A DNA stretch of 64,000 nt from Wocania_A sp965224845 (GTDB lineage: Bacteria > Bacteroidota > Bacteroidia > Flavobacteriales > Flavobacteriaceae): assembly GCA_965224845.1 (NCBI GenBank), contig CBDDAJ010000037.1:1-64000 (forward strand), read 5' to 3'. Position numbers and translations under genes: made by a program. Each line of letters begins with the position of its first letter. The stretch's first letter is position 1. Positions 45,714-54,190 of this stretch are shown here, piece after piece. The notes under the pieces were generated by a model. The model was not told the DNA's origin. It worked only from the letters and a program-made list of their open reading frames with translations, and did no database searches.

Positions 45714-46271
45714 GTGAAAATAAATAAATCTAAAAGAAACAATGTTATTCTCTTAATCGTATTAACGATTTTAATAATTCCGCAAACGAGAAAGCCTATA
45801 CAAGTCTTTATACAAAAAGGATTAGCATTAATTAGCCCATCTGTAATACATGAGAATAAACAATCTAGTATAACAAGCTATAATTGGAAATTAAAAGATA
45901 AAAACGGATCGAGTTTTAATTTTGAAGCCTCCAAAGGAAAAGTAATATTGGTTAATTTTTGGGCCACCTGGTGCCCGCCTTGTATTGCAGAAATGCCAAG
46001 CCTTCAAAAGCTTTATAATGATTACCACAATAAGATCGAATTTATATTTATTTCAGATGAATCCTTTAATACCATTTATTCGTTTTTAGAAAAAAACAAT
46101 TTCAATTTTAAGGTTTATAAAGAAGTCTCAGCGTCAAATTTTTTTAATGTAAAAAGTATTCCAAGAACGTTTTTAATTGATAAACAGGGTAAAATAGTTA
46201 TTGATAAAACCGGTGCTGCAAACTGGAACAGCGAATCGGTTAGGCATACTATTGATGATTTATTGAAATAA
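45714..46271 (+). CDS. TlpA-like thioredoxin-fold thiol-disulfide oxidoreductase
   Basis: 185 residues. An N-terminal membrane anchor (NNVILLIVLTILIIPQ) precedes a periplasmic thioredoxin domain with the redox site NFWATWCPPCIAEMPSLQKL (CPPC) and the cis-Pro loop VKSIPRTFLIDKQGKIV. It is likely to reduce or shuffle disulfides of envelope proteins. The start is GTG at 45714; an in-frame stop lies directly upstream, and no ATG fits. The 3' end overlaps the convergent lycopene cyclase gene by 23 bases. Confidence 0.9.
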   Translation: MKINKSKRNNVILLIVLTILIIPQTRKPIQVFIQKGLALISPSVIHENKQSSITSYNWKLKDKNGSSFNFEASKGKVILVNFWATWCPPCIAEMPSLQKLYNDYHNKIEFIFISDESFNTIYSFLEKNNFNFKVYKEVSASNFFNVKSIPRTFLIDKQGKIVIDKTGAANWNSESVRHTIDDLLK

Positions 46272-46959
46272 TTTTTGAGTTTTTATTTTCTAAAGCCGTA
46301 ACAATAAATAAATTTAAAAGAATAAGGGAGAAGGCATAAATTGTATCTTCAATAGGGATTGTAAAAAGCCTGACCCCTAAGTTTTCAGCATTATTATACC
46401 AAACAACTTCGTTTTCAATAAAGCTCCCCGTTAATATTCCATTTACTATAAAAAAAGGAATTAGCATAACTAGAAATGTTAAGTAAAACTCGCTTAGCAA
46501 TTTTAAATTTTTAATCATGGCCAAAAGAATTAAAAGGGAGGCTAATAAAAAGTTAATTAGGGTGTACCATTTGCTGTAATTAAAAATGGAGAGTATTAAA
46601 AAAAAAATAATTAATAAATATGATACTTTTTTTGAAGTAGATTCTGATAATTTCATATTCGGGAAGTAATATAATAGCGCAAAATGTGTAAAAACACATG
46701 CGTAAGGAATGCATATAAAAAACAACCACTCTTCTAAAGGCAATTGAAATAGCATTTTCCCCAAAAAATAATCAGCATTGAACCCCCAAATACCTTTAGC
46801 TGTAAAAATGATATCCCAAGGAATAAAAATTAGCATGGATATAATAATTCCTATAAACAAAGATTTCCAATAATTATAGAATTTTAATTTAGGATGAAAA
46901 CTAAAAAGAAAAGGAATAGATAAAGCCCCTAAATTTAATAACAGATATAAGTACTGCAT
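46249..46959 (-). CDS. lycopene cyclase domain protein (CrtYcd type)
   Basis: 236 residues, about seven transmembrane segments. It has the heterodimeric-type lycopene cyclase fold, fused as in Bacteroidota: FIPWDIIFTAKGIWGFN and LPLEEWLFFICIPYACVFTH in the first half, and VWYNNAENLGVRLFTIPIED in the second, with the conserved acidic pairs. It cyclises lycopene to beta-carotene in the membrane. It is the last gene of the carotenoid operon, 3 bases after crtZ. The 3' end overlaps the TlpA-like gene on the other strand. Confidence 0.92.
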   Translation of the reverse strand: MQYLYLLLNLGALSIPFLFSFHPKLKFYNYWKSLFIGIIISMLIFIPWDIIFTAKGIWGFNADYFLGKMLFQLPLEEWLFFICIPYACVFTHFALLYYFPNMKLSESTSKKVSYLLIIFFLILSIFNYSKWYTLINFLLASLLILLAMIKNLKLLSEFYLTFLVMLIPFFIVNGILTGSFIENEVVWYNNAENLGVRLFTIPIEDTIYAFSLILLNLFIVTALENKNSKIISINHQ

Positions 46960-46962
46960 TTG

Positions 46963-47412
46963 TTATTTTTTAAAATATTTAAAAGGAACAAATAACATTC
47001 CAAAGCATTCGCCATCTTCTTTTCCTAAATGCTTATGGTGTATTTTATGTGCACGACGTACGCCTTTAGCATACCAATTGTTTACATTTCTAAAGAGTTT
47101 AAAACGTTGATGAATAAAAATATCGTGTACTATAAAGTAAGATAAACCATAGGCAAAAATCCCTATACCTATAGGCAAACCTATCCATAAATCATGATGC
47201 TTCCAAAGTAAAAAGAAAGTAATACTAACAATAGCATAAAAGATAAAGAAAAAGTCATTTCGCTCAAACCAACTGTTGTGATCTTTTTTGTGATGATCTT
47301 TATGTAAACGCCATAAAAAACCATGCATTATATATTTATGCGTAAACCAAGCCATAAATTCCATAAAGCAATATGTTCCTAAAAAAACAAGTATCCAAAG
47401 TAGGGTTTGCAT
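46963..47412 (-). CDS. crtZ: beta-carotene hydroxylase (CrtZ-type)
   Basis: 149 residues of the sterol-desaturase/fatty-acid-hydroxylase superfamily. The four His clusters of di-iron enzymes are present: AWFTHKYIMHGFLW, LHKDHHKKDHNSWF, FIVHDIFIHQRFKLF and RAHKIHHKHLGKEDG. It hydroxylates both beta-carotene rings to give zeaxanthin, the typical yellow pigment of marine flavobacteria. It is 9 bases after crtB and 3 bases before the cyclase gene. Confidence 0.95.
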   Translation of the reverse strand: MQTLLWILVFLGTYCFMEFMAWFTHKYIMHGFLWRLHKDHHKKDHNSWFERNDFFFIFYAIVSITFFLLWKHHDLWIGLPIGIGIFAYGLSYFIVHDIFIHQRFKLFRNVNNWYAKGVRRAHKIHHKHLGKEDGECFGMLFVPFKYFKK

Positions 47413-47421
47413 CGTTTAAAA

Positions 47422-48261
47422 TTACATTAAATTTAATTGATATTTTACATAGCTGCGCATTAAAAGCTCAACTTTTTTAGAATTTGAAACTCTAATTCTA
47501 GCATTTTTAATTTGTAAAGCAGGTGTTTTTTTTAGCTTTTTTAGCAATTGTCTATAATATCTGTATGCCATAAACACACCAAATTTGGCTTCTATAGGTA
47601 GCTTCTTTATACCTTCTAAACCTTTTGCAAAATCTGCTTCAATTTCGTCAATGATATTTTTTTTAGAGGCTTCATCTAGATTTTCCAGATCCGTATTTGG
47701 AAAATAAGTTCTATTTAAACCTTCAAAGTCGGCTTTTAAATCTCTTAAGAAATTTACTTTCTGAAAAGCAGACCCTAAAGACATAGCGGTTTTTTTTAGC
47801 TTATTGTATTTTTTATTATGTCCTTTTACAAAAACCTTTAAACACATAAGACCTACAACATCTGCCGATCCATAGATGTATGCCTTATATTCCTTTTCAG
47901 TTAGGTATTTAGTTTTGTATAAGTCTAATCTCATACTATTCATAAACGCATCAACCAAACTTTTATCTATGTTGTATTTATGATAGGTATATTGAAATGA
48001 GTTTAATATAGGATTTAGGCTAATTTTATTTTTTAAGGCATGCTCTAAATCTTCATTAAATTTGTTAAAGAGCTCTTCTTTATTATAATTGTGAAAAGAA
48101 TCAACAATTTCATCAGCAAAGCGAACAAAACCATATATATTGTATATATGCCCTCTAATAGTACCGTGTAACATTTTTGTAGCTAAAGAAAAGGATGTAC
48201 TATAAGTTTTAGTTACAAGTTTACTAGAATTATATGAAACGGTATCAAAAAGAGCTTTCAT
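47422..48261 (-). CDS. crtB: phytoene synthase (squalene/phytoene synthase family)
   Basis: 279 residues. It condenses two GGPP to phytoene. The first Asp-rich motif is in GFVRFADEIVDSFHNY, and the second is in GSAFQKVNFLRDLKADFEGL; YSTSFSLATKMLHG near the N-terminus is also typical. No GGPP synthase gene (crtE) is in the window, so the substrate is made elsewhere. It lies 44 bases after crtI. Confidence 0.95.
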   Translation of the reverse strand: MKALFDTVSYNSSKLVTKTYSTSFSLATKMLHGTIRGHIYNIYGFVRFADEIVDSFHNYNKEELFNKFNEDLEHALKNKISLNPILNSFQYTYHKYNIDKSLVDAFMNSMRLDLYKTKYLTEKEYKAYIYGSADVVGLMCLKVFVKGHNKKYNKLKKTAMSLGSAFQKVNFLRDLKADFEGLNRTYFPNTDLENLDEASKKNIIDEIEADFAKGLEGIKKLPIEAKFGVFMAYRYYRQLLKKLKKTPALQIKNARIRVSNSKKVELLMRSYVKYQLNLM

Positions 48262-48305
48262 TTATTTAAATTTTTATAATAATTATCAATTATATCTGTT
48301 TGTAT

Positions 48306-49781
48306 TTAATCAGTCATATTGCTGCTATGCTTGGTGATTAAACTTGCTGTTAATTTTCCGGATATTAACGAAGGTGGTACGCCAGGTCCGGGAACTGTTA
48401 ATTGTCCGGTAAAAAACAGGTTTTTTACTTTTTTACTTCTTAGTTTAGGTCTTAAAAAAGCCGTTTGCATTAATGTATTTGCCATACCGTATGCATTCCC
48501 TTTATAGGAGTTGTAATCGTTGATAAAATCATTTAAACAAAAACTTTCTTTAAACAAGATATCATTTTTTACATCTTGAGAAGTTAAATTTTCAAACCGT
48601 GATATAATTTTTTCAAAATATAAGGCTCTTAGTGCCTTCGTATCTTTAAGACCAGGCGCTAGTGGAATTAAAAATATTCCAGCTTCTTTTCCTTCAGGAG
48701 CAAGACTCGAATCGGTCTGACTAGGAAAACTTGCATAAAAAAGCGGATGTTCTGGCCATTTAGGAGTATCGTAAATGGCTTGAGCATGAGTTTCAAAATC
48801 AACGTCAAAAAATAGAGTATGATGGTTTACATTTTTTAATTTTTTATTAAAACCAATATAAAACAATAGGGAAGACGGGGCAAATGTTTTTTTGCTCCAA
48901 TACTTTTCAGAATACTGTCTGTATGGTTTTTCTAAAAGTGTTTCTGTATGATGGTAATCTGCTCCACTTACTATAATATCAGAAAGGTAGGTTTTACCAT
49001 TAGAAAGCATCCCTTGGGCTTTACCATTATCAACTATAATTTTATCTATTGGCGATTCTGTTTTAATGCTTACTCCAAGTTCTCTTGCAAGATTTTCAAT
49101 TGCAAGTATTACTTGGTACATGCCTTTTTTAGGATGGAAAGTGCCTAAACCAAAATCGGCATAATTCATAAAACTATAAAAGGATGGGGTATCGCTAGGT
49201 TTTGCACCTAAAAATAAAACAGGAAACTCTAAAATTTTAATTAACCTGTCATTTTTAAATTCCTTTCTAACATCTCTTTTTATAGTGCTGAAAAATTGAT
49301 TTATTTTTTTAATTGTTTTTGGCGTAATAAGTTCAAAAGGTGATACCCCTGGATTATAAACTAAATCTTTTATAGCGACATCGTAATTAGCTTTGGCGTC
49401 TTTTATAAACTTTTTAAGCTTTTTAGAGCTACCGGGTTCCTCTGTTTCAAAAGCCTTTATTATTTTTTCTAATGAATCTTCAATAGTTATAAAATCATCT
49501 TTTCCATAATAAACGCTATAGGCTGGATTTAGCTTGTCTAAGGTGTAATACTCTGATGGTTTTTTATTAAAATCTGAAAAAAATCGCTCAAAAACATCAG
49601 GCATCCAATACCATGTTGGTCCAATATCAAAAACAAATCCGTCTTTTTTTAATTGTCTGGCACGCCCCCCAATGGTTTTATTTTTTTCAAAAATCGTTAC
49701 GTTGTAACCAGCTTTAGCCAGGTAACACGAAGCGGATAGTGAAGAAAATCCTGATCCAATTATGTTTATAGTTTTTTTCAT
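48306..49781 (-). CDS. crtI: phytoene desaturase
   Basis: 491 residues. The FAD-dependent four-step desaturase takes phytoene to lycopene. The N-terminal dinucleotide-binding motif is NIIGSGFSSLSASCYLAKAG followed by VTIFEKNKTIGGRARQL; IGPTWYWMPDVFERFF is a typical active-site region, and the C-terminus has the signature FFTGQLTVPGPGVPPSLISG. It is first in the crtI-crtB-crtZ-cyclase operon. A 15-bp palindrome overlaps its start codon and -7 element, so MerR-type repression is likely. Confidence 0.96.
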   Translation of the reverse strand: MKKTINIIGSGFSSLSASCYLAKAGYNVTIFEKNKTIGGRARQLKKDGFVFDIGPTWYWMPDVFERFFSDFNKKPSEYYTLDKLNPAYSVYYGKDDFITIEDSLEKIIKAFETEEPGSSKKLKKFIKDAKANYDVAIKDLVYNPGVSPFELITPKTIKKINQFFSTIKRDVRKEFKNDRLIKILEFPVLFLGAKPSDTPSFYSFMNYADFGLGTFHPKKGMYQVILAIENLARELGVSIKTESPIDKIIVDNGKAQGMLSNGKTYLSDIIVSGADYHHTETLLEKPYRQYSEKYWSKKTFAPSSLLFYIGFNKKLKNVNHHTLFFDVDFETHAQAIYDTPKWPEHPLFYASFPSQTDSSLAPEGKEAGIFLIPLAPGLKDTKALRALYFEKIISRFENLTSQDVKNDILFKESFCLNDFINDYNSYKGNAYGMANTLMQTAFLRPKLRSKKVKNLFFTGQLTVPGPGVPPSLISGKLTASLITKHSSNMTD

Positions 49782-49794
49782 TTGTTTAACAAAT
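49780..49794 (-). promoter_or_regulatory. palindrome and -7 element at the crtI start
   Basis: ATTTGTTTAACAAAT is a perfect 15-base palindrome around a central base. It overlaps TATATTTG (49797-49790 on the minus strand), a full TAnnTTTG match, and the crtI ATG. A related site lies upstream of the MerR gene, with the shared core TGTTWAACA. It is probably the operator of the CarH-like regulator. Confidence 0.5.
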
Positions 49795-49826
49795 ATACAA
49801 AAACTATAAACAAAATAAAATATTAT

Positions 49827-50726
49827 TTATAAATCTTTAACTAAGTTTTCTATAGAATTAAAAGTAGTTACGCTATTTGGAAGGTTTGATAAATCTACTG
49901 TAGAAAGTCTGTGACCTAAAAGCATGAGGTTGGCTTTTTTATTATTTAGCAATGTTTTATTAAACTTATTTATATAGCTAATAACATTTTGCTCTTCAGG
50001 GTATATGGTAAAGTAGGATATAAATGTAACCTCTTCAAAAAATTCTAATAAATCTTTAAGGCTTTCCATGGGTACACTTTCTCCAAGGAAAATGGTATGA
50101 TAGCCTTTACTTCTCAATTGGTAGTTTACGAATAACAAACCAATATCATGAATTTCATTTTCTGGCAAAAACAAAACAAAGGTCTTCGATTTAGGCTTTG
50201 GCTCTAAACTTTGCAGTCTTTCAATATTTAAAAGAATCTTTTGTTTGATGTGAATTGATAAAAAGTGCTCATGAGCTGGTGTAATGGTATTTGTTTGCCA
50301 TAATAAACCAATTTCATTTAATAAAGGTAAAAATACGGTGTAAAATATTTCGCTAAAGGTTTTATTTTCTAATAGGTTATTATATGTACTGTAAAAAAGC
50401 ACCTGGTCAAAATTTACCATGGCCATTTTTAAAGCATTAATAGCATGATCTTCAACTTTAGCTCTTGATGCAATTTCTCTAACCTTAATAGGGATTTCTT
50501 CCTCTTTTAAACTAGCAATTTTAGATACTTTAAGTCCGTTATTATTTAAGTATGATATGTTTAAGAGTTTTTGAAGGCTGGTTAAACTATAATTTCTAAT
50601 ATTAGTTTCAGACCTATTCGGGCTAAGTAAATTATAGCGTTTTTCCCAGATTCTTATGGTGTGAGCCTTAATACCTGTGAGGTTTTCCAAATCTTTTATG
50701 CTGAAGTTGATTTGAATATTGTTCAT
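49827..50726 (-). CDS. MerR family B12-dependent photoreceptor-type regulator (CarH/LitR-like)
   Basis: 299 residues from the ATG at 50726 (a TTG just before it would add one residue). The N-terminal MerR helix-turn-helix reads LENLTGIKAHTIRIWEKRYN. A helical-bundle domain with W143 and E153-H154 follows, the Wx9EH motif of CarH, then a B12-binding Rossmann domain with E191-I-H193-D-I-G196 (a DxHxxG variant) and LGESVPMESLKDLL. In CarH, adenosylcobalamin is broken by light and releases repression of carotenoid genes. The residue after the Trp is Gln144, where Thermus CarH has the His that binds cobalt after light (from memory). It is upstream of crtI, 45 bases away, and probably co-regulated. 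Confidence 0.9.
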   Translation of the reverse strand: MNNIQINFSIKDLENLTGIKAHTIRIWEKRYNLLSPNRSETNIRNYSLTSLQKLLNISYLNNNGLKVSKIASLKEEEIPIKVREIASRAKVEDHAINALKMAMVNFDQVLFYSTYNNLLENKTFSEIFYTVFLPLLNEIGLLWQTNTITPAHEHFLSIHIKQKILLNIERLQSLEPKPKSKTFVLFLPENEIHDIGLLFVNYQLRSKGYHTIFLGESVPMESLKDLLEFFEEVTFISYFTIYPEEQNVISYINKFNKTLLNNKKANLMLLGHRLSTVDLSNLPNSVTTFNSIENLVKDL

Positions 50727-50737
50727 CAATTATTAAT

Positions 50738-50756
50738 TTATGTTAAACAAACATAA
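50738..50756 (-). promoter_or_regulatory. palindromic operator candidate and -7 element of the MerR regulator
   Basis: The + strand shows TTATGTT-AAACA-AACATAA, a 7-base inverted repeat with a nested palindrome TGTTAAACA (50741-50749). On the minus strand TATGTTTG is a -7 element (TAnnTTTG). The nested core is shared with the crtI palindrome, which suggests autoregulation. Confidence 0.45.
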
Positions 50757-51084
50757 GAATAATTATTAAGAAATAACCAAAAATATTAACGAAATAAAAT
50801 AAATTAACTTTTAAAAGGTAACTTTTTTTGACTGTAGAGTGCATATAATAATAGTCAAACCTTAAATTTCATTTAATCTGATTTATTTTAAAAATATCAA
50901 TATTTAAAAGGCTTTATTTATGGTATTTAATAAACTATTAATTTTATTTAACTGATGCCGATTTTGAGGTATTAATATTTTTTAGAGGCAAAAACGGGGG
51001 TAATACATTAGCTTTATTAAAAATATTTTTATATCCTCAATTAATTATCGCTTAAAAACAGATAGCGACTGCAACAGTATTTAT
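50757..51084. other. intergenic region without a recognised gene
   Basis: 328 very AT-rich bases between the MerR gene and the integrase remnant. Apart from the regulator's upstream promoter sequence at the left end, no gene, hairpin or repeat was recognised. Confidence 0.4.
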
Positions 51085-51461
51085 ATATGATTTAAATCTG
51101 GTAATGGTAAAGATTACGAAATTAAAACAAACTTAAAAACTCTCAAAGGCAGATGGAGTAAAACAAAGCAAGAAGTACTGCCGACTACAAAAATTAATAG
51201 TACGAAGCTAAATATTAAGTTAAAAGAACATAAATCCCATATTATAAAGGAATATGAAGATGCTAAAACTGATGGGGTTATAATATCAACTAAATAGTTA
51301 AGAGAACAAACAGTAAGTTTTTTAAATAGGGAATAACAATTATGAAGATTACAGGGCATAAAACTGAATCGCGGTTTTTAAAATATATTAAAATTACACC
51401 TAAGGAATATGCTATTAAACTTAAAGCATATTGGATATACAATAAAGCCTTATTCATTTAA
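51085..51461 (+). pseudogene. remnant of a tyrosine recombinase (integrase), internally deleted
   Basis: The first part (frame starting at 51091) reads FKSGNGKDYEIKTN, KGRWSKTKQEVLP and INSTKLNIKLKEHKSHIIKE, the N-terminal arm and start of the SAM-like domain of Bacteroidota integrases, stopping at 51295. The C-terminal end is in another frame, 51342-51461: KITGHKTESRFLKYIKITPK then EYAIKLKAYW, the final helix region that contains the catalytic Tyr. The catalytic middle is deleted. A minus-strand reading over 51114-51359 is a shadow. Confidence 0.75.
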
Positions 51462-51788
51462 ATATTTAATAAAGTCATTTTTTTTATTCAATCTTTTATA
51501 TTTAATTTGTTTTAATAAAGCTTTTATCATAGGAGCTTTTAGCTGAACAAATTGAAACATGTTTATAAGTTCGGTCTTTTGAAAATTAGGAAGTCATATT
51601 CAAAAGAAGCTTGTGGAGTGAGTAACCGAAATTTAAAGCAAACTTCCGTTATTAAATACATATCTACGCAGTATAAATTGTGTTTTGTCCCCAAAATACA
51701 ATATCAAATTATGATTTGATTTTAGTTATTAATTCTTTTTAGGAGAGCTATGTGCTTTCGTATTCTAGTAACTTTTATCACATCTATA
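51462..51788. other. intergenic region upstream of speA
   Basis: About 330 bases. A short minus-strand reading frame ends near 51460 (tail KALLKQIKYKRLNKKNDFIK), which could be a fragment of a lost gene, but I do not recognise it. No clear -7 element for speA was found. An earlier GTG/ATG reading from 51750 for speA would add 13 unlikely residues. Confidence 0.3.
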
Positions 51789-53249
51789 ATGAACACAAAA
51801 TATATTGATTTAGTCAATCAAACCTTTGATTTTCCTCAAGAAGAATTTGTTCTTGAGAAAGACCACTTGTGTTTTCATGGTATAGACTTAAGCAAATTAG
51901 TTGAAACCTATGGAACACCATTAAAGTTTACATATTTACCTAAAATTTCAGACAATATAAATAAATCAAAGGGTTGGTTTGAAAATGCTATTAAAAAACA
52001 TAGTTATAGTGGTAATTATAACTATTGCTATTGCACAAAAAGTTCACATTTTAAGCATGTTTTAGATGAGGCTTTAAAAAATGATATACATATTGAAACC
52101 TCTTCGGCTTTTGATATTGATATTATTGAAACTTTAAAAGAAGAAGGGAGAATAAATGATAATACGTTTGTTATTAGTAATGGTTTTAAGCGTGCTCAAT
52201 ACATCACAAATATTGCGAGGTTAATCAATAGCGGTCACCAAAATTGTATTCCAATTATCGACAATTATGAAGAGATTGATTTGCTAACAAATGAAATACG
52301 TGGTAACTATAATATAGGCATTCGCATAGCTTCAGAAGAAGAGCCAAAATTTGAATTTTATACTTCTCGATTAGGTATAGGTTATAAAAATATCGTGCCT
52401 TTTTATAACAAGCAGATTAAAGACAATCAGAAAGTACAGCTTAAAATGCTTCATTTCTTTATTAATACTGGTATTAGGGATAATGCGTACTATTGGAATG
52501 AGCTTTTAAAATGTCTTAAAGTTTACACAAGTTTAAAAAAGATATGTCCAACTCTTGATAGTTTAAATATTGGAGGAGGATTCCCTATTAAAAACTCATT
52601 GGCTTTTGATTTTGATTATGAATACATCATAGATGAAATTATTAATCAAATTAAGCTTGCTTGTGAAGAGGCAGGTGTAGATGTCCCTAATATTTTTACA
52701 GAATTTGGAAGTTTTACAGTTGGAGAAAGTGGTGGAGCGATTTATGAAGTGCTTTATCAAAAGCAACAAAACGATAGAGAAAAATGGAATATGATAAACT
52801 CTTCATTTATCACAACACTTCCAGATACCTGGGCTATTAACAAACGCTTTATTATGTTACCAATTAATGGCTGGAATGATTCTTATGAACGTGTTCTTCT
52901 TGGAGGCCTAACTTGTGATAGTGACGATTATTATAATAGCGAACAACACATGAACGCTATCTACTTGCCAAAATATCATAAAGACAAACCCTTATATATC
53001 GGTTTTTTTAATATAGGGGCATATCAAGAATCTATAGGTGGTTATGGAGGTTTACAGCATTGTTTAATTCCTGCCCCAAAGCATATAATAATAGACAAAG
53101 ATAAATACGGAAATATATTAACACAACTATTTAGAGAACAACAAAAAAGTGAAGAATTGCTTGGAATTTTAGGTTATCACAAAAAGTCTAAAAAGCATAC
53201 AATTCAAAAATTAAATACCGATACTGAATTACAATTAGCAGATAAATAA
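51789..53249 (+). CDS. speA: arginine decarboxylase (PLP-dependent, alanine-racemase fold)
   Basis: 486 residues from the ATG at 51789 (MNTKYIDLVNQTFDFPQEEF); the longer frame from 51750 lacks family similarity in its first 13 residues. It is a fold-type III decarboxylase: the PLP Lys is in NYCYCTKSSHFKHV, the glycine-rich phosphate site in SLNIGGGFPIKNS, and FTEFGSFTVGESGGAIYEVL follows. It turns arginine into agmatine. The next gene is an agmatinase, 2 bases on, so agmatine is the likely product rather than diaminopimelate chemistry. It is the first gene of a polyamine operon. Confidence 0.9.
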   Translation: MNTKYIDLVNQTFDFPQEEFVLEKDHLCFHGIDLSKLVETYGTPLKFTYLPKISDNINKSKGWFENAIKKHSYSGNYNYCYCTKSSHFKHVLDEALKNDIHIETSSAFDIDIIETLKEEGRINDNTFVISNGFKRAQYITNIARLINSGHQNCIPIIDNYEEIDLLTNEIRGNYNIGIRIASEEEPKFEFYTSRLGIGYKNIVPFYNKQIKDNQKVQLKMLHFFINTGIRDNAYYWNELLKCLKVYTSLKKICPTLDSLNIGGGFPIKNSLAFDFDYEYIIDEIINQIKLACEEAGVDVPNIFTEFGSFTVGESGGAIYEVLYQKQQNDREKWNMINSSFITTLPDTWAINKRFIMLPINGWNDSYERVLLGGLTCDSDDYYNSEQHMNAIYLPKYHKDKPLYIGFFNIGAYQESIGGYGGLQHCLIPAPKHIIIDKDKYGNILTQLFREQQKSEELLGILGYHKKSKKHTIQKLNTDTELQLADK

Positions 53250-53251
53250 AA

Positions 53252-54190
53252 ATGGAAACTAAAACTTACGCAGGAATACCAGAAGAATTTGCAAAATTAG
53301 AGCAGTCAAAAATTGTATTAATTCCTGTTCCCTATGATGGAACAAGTACATGGCAAAAGGGAGCAAATAAGGGACCAAAAGCCTTTTTAGAAGCTTCTGA
53401 AAATATGGAACTTTATGATATTGAGACAGATTCAGAAGTTTATAAACAAGGTGTTTACTTAACAGATGCAATTACAGAAAACAACTCTCCAGAAAGTATG
53501 GTGGAAGCTGTACATAAAGTCACAAAAAAATACATTAAGAAAAATAAATTTGTGACCGTTTTTGGTGGCGAACACTCAATATCCATTGGTGCTATTAGAG
53601 CATTTAATGAGATGTTTCCAAATTTAACAGTATTACATATAGATGCACATGCAGATTTGCGAAAAAGTTATGATGGTAATTCTTGCAATCATGCTTGTGC
53701 TGTTTATGAAGCCAGTCAGAATACCAATTTAATTCAAGTTGGTATTCGCTCTATGGATATAAAAGAGAAATCTGTTATGGATTTAAATAGAACTTATTTT
53801 GCTCACGATATGGCAATAGATGATTCTTGGATGGATTCCGCTATTGACCAGATGACAGAAAATGTATTTATTACCTTCGACTTAGACGCTTTTGATCCTT
53901 CAATTTTACCAAGTACTGGGACTCCAGAACCTGGAGGGTTACTTTGGTATGAAACATTAGATTTTTTGAAACAAGTTTTTAAGGAAAAAAATGTAGTTGG
54001 ATTGGATATTGTTGAATTGTGCCCTAATGAGATAGATAAATCATCAGATTTTTTGGCTGCTAAACTGTATTACAAAATGTTAAGTTATAAGTTTCAAAAG
54101 GATGCGACAGAAGATGATTATGACAGTGCTTATAATAATAAACCACTAAATAATAATTTATCAAAATTCAAAGATGAAGATGACTACTAA
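53252..54190 (+). CDS. speB: agmatinase (arginase family)
   Basis: 312 residues, ureohydrolase fold. The metal-binding motifs are intact: VFGGEHSISIGA, LHIDAHADLR and FITFDLDAFDPSILPSTGTP with EPGG after it. It hydrolyses agmatine to putrescine and urea. It begins 2 bases after speA and overlaps the next gene by 17 bases, so translation is probably coupled. The acidic, Asn-rich C-terminal tail is a short extension not needed for the fold. Confidence 0.94.
   Translation: METKTYAGIPEEFAKLEQSKIVLIPVPYDGTSTWQKGANKGPKAFLEASENMELYDIETDSEVYKQGVYLTDAITENNSPESMVEAVHKVTKKYIKKNKFVTVFGGEHSISIGAIRAFNEMFPNLTVLHIDAHADLRKSYDGNSCNHACAVYEASQNTNLIQVGIRSMDIKEKSVMDLNRTYFAHDMAIDDSWMDSAIDQMTENVFITFDLDAFDPSILPSTGTPEPGGLLWYETLDFLKQVFKEKNVVGLDIVELCPNEIDKSSDFLAAKLYYKMLSYKFQKDATEDDYDSAYNNKPLNNNLSKFKDEDDY

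Noticed and set aside
51114..51359. 81-codon minus-strand frame
   Set aside because: It overlaps the integrase remnant, which has recognisable family similarity on the plus strand; the minus-strand reading does not.
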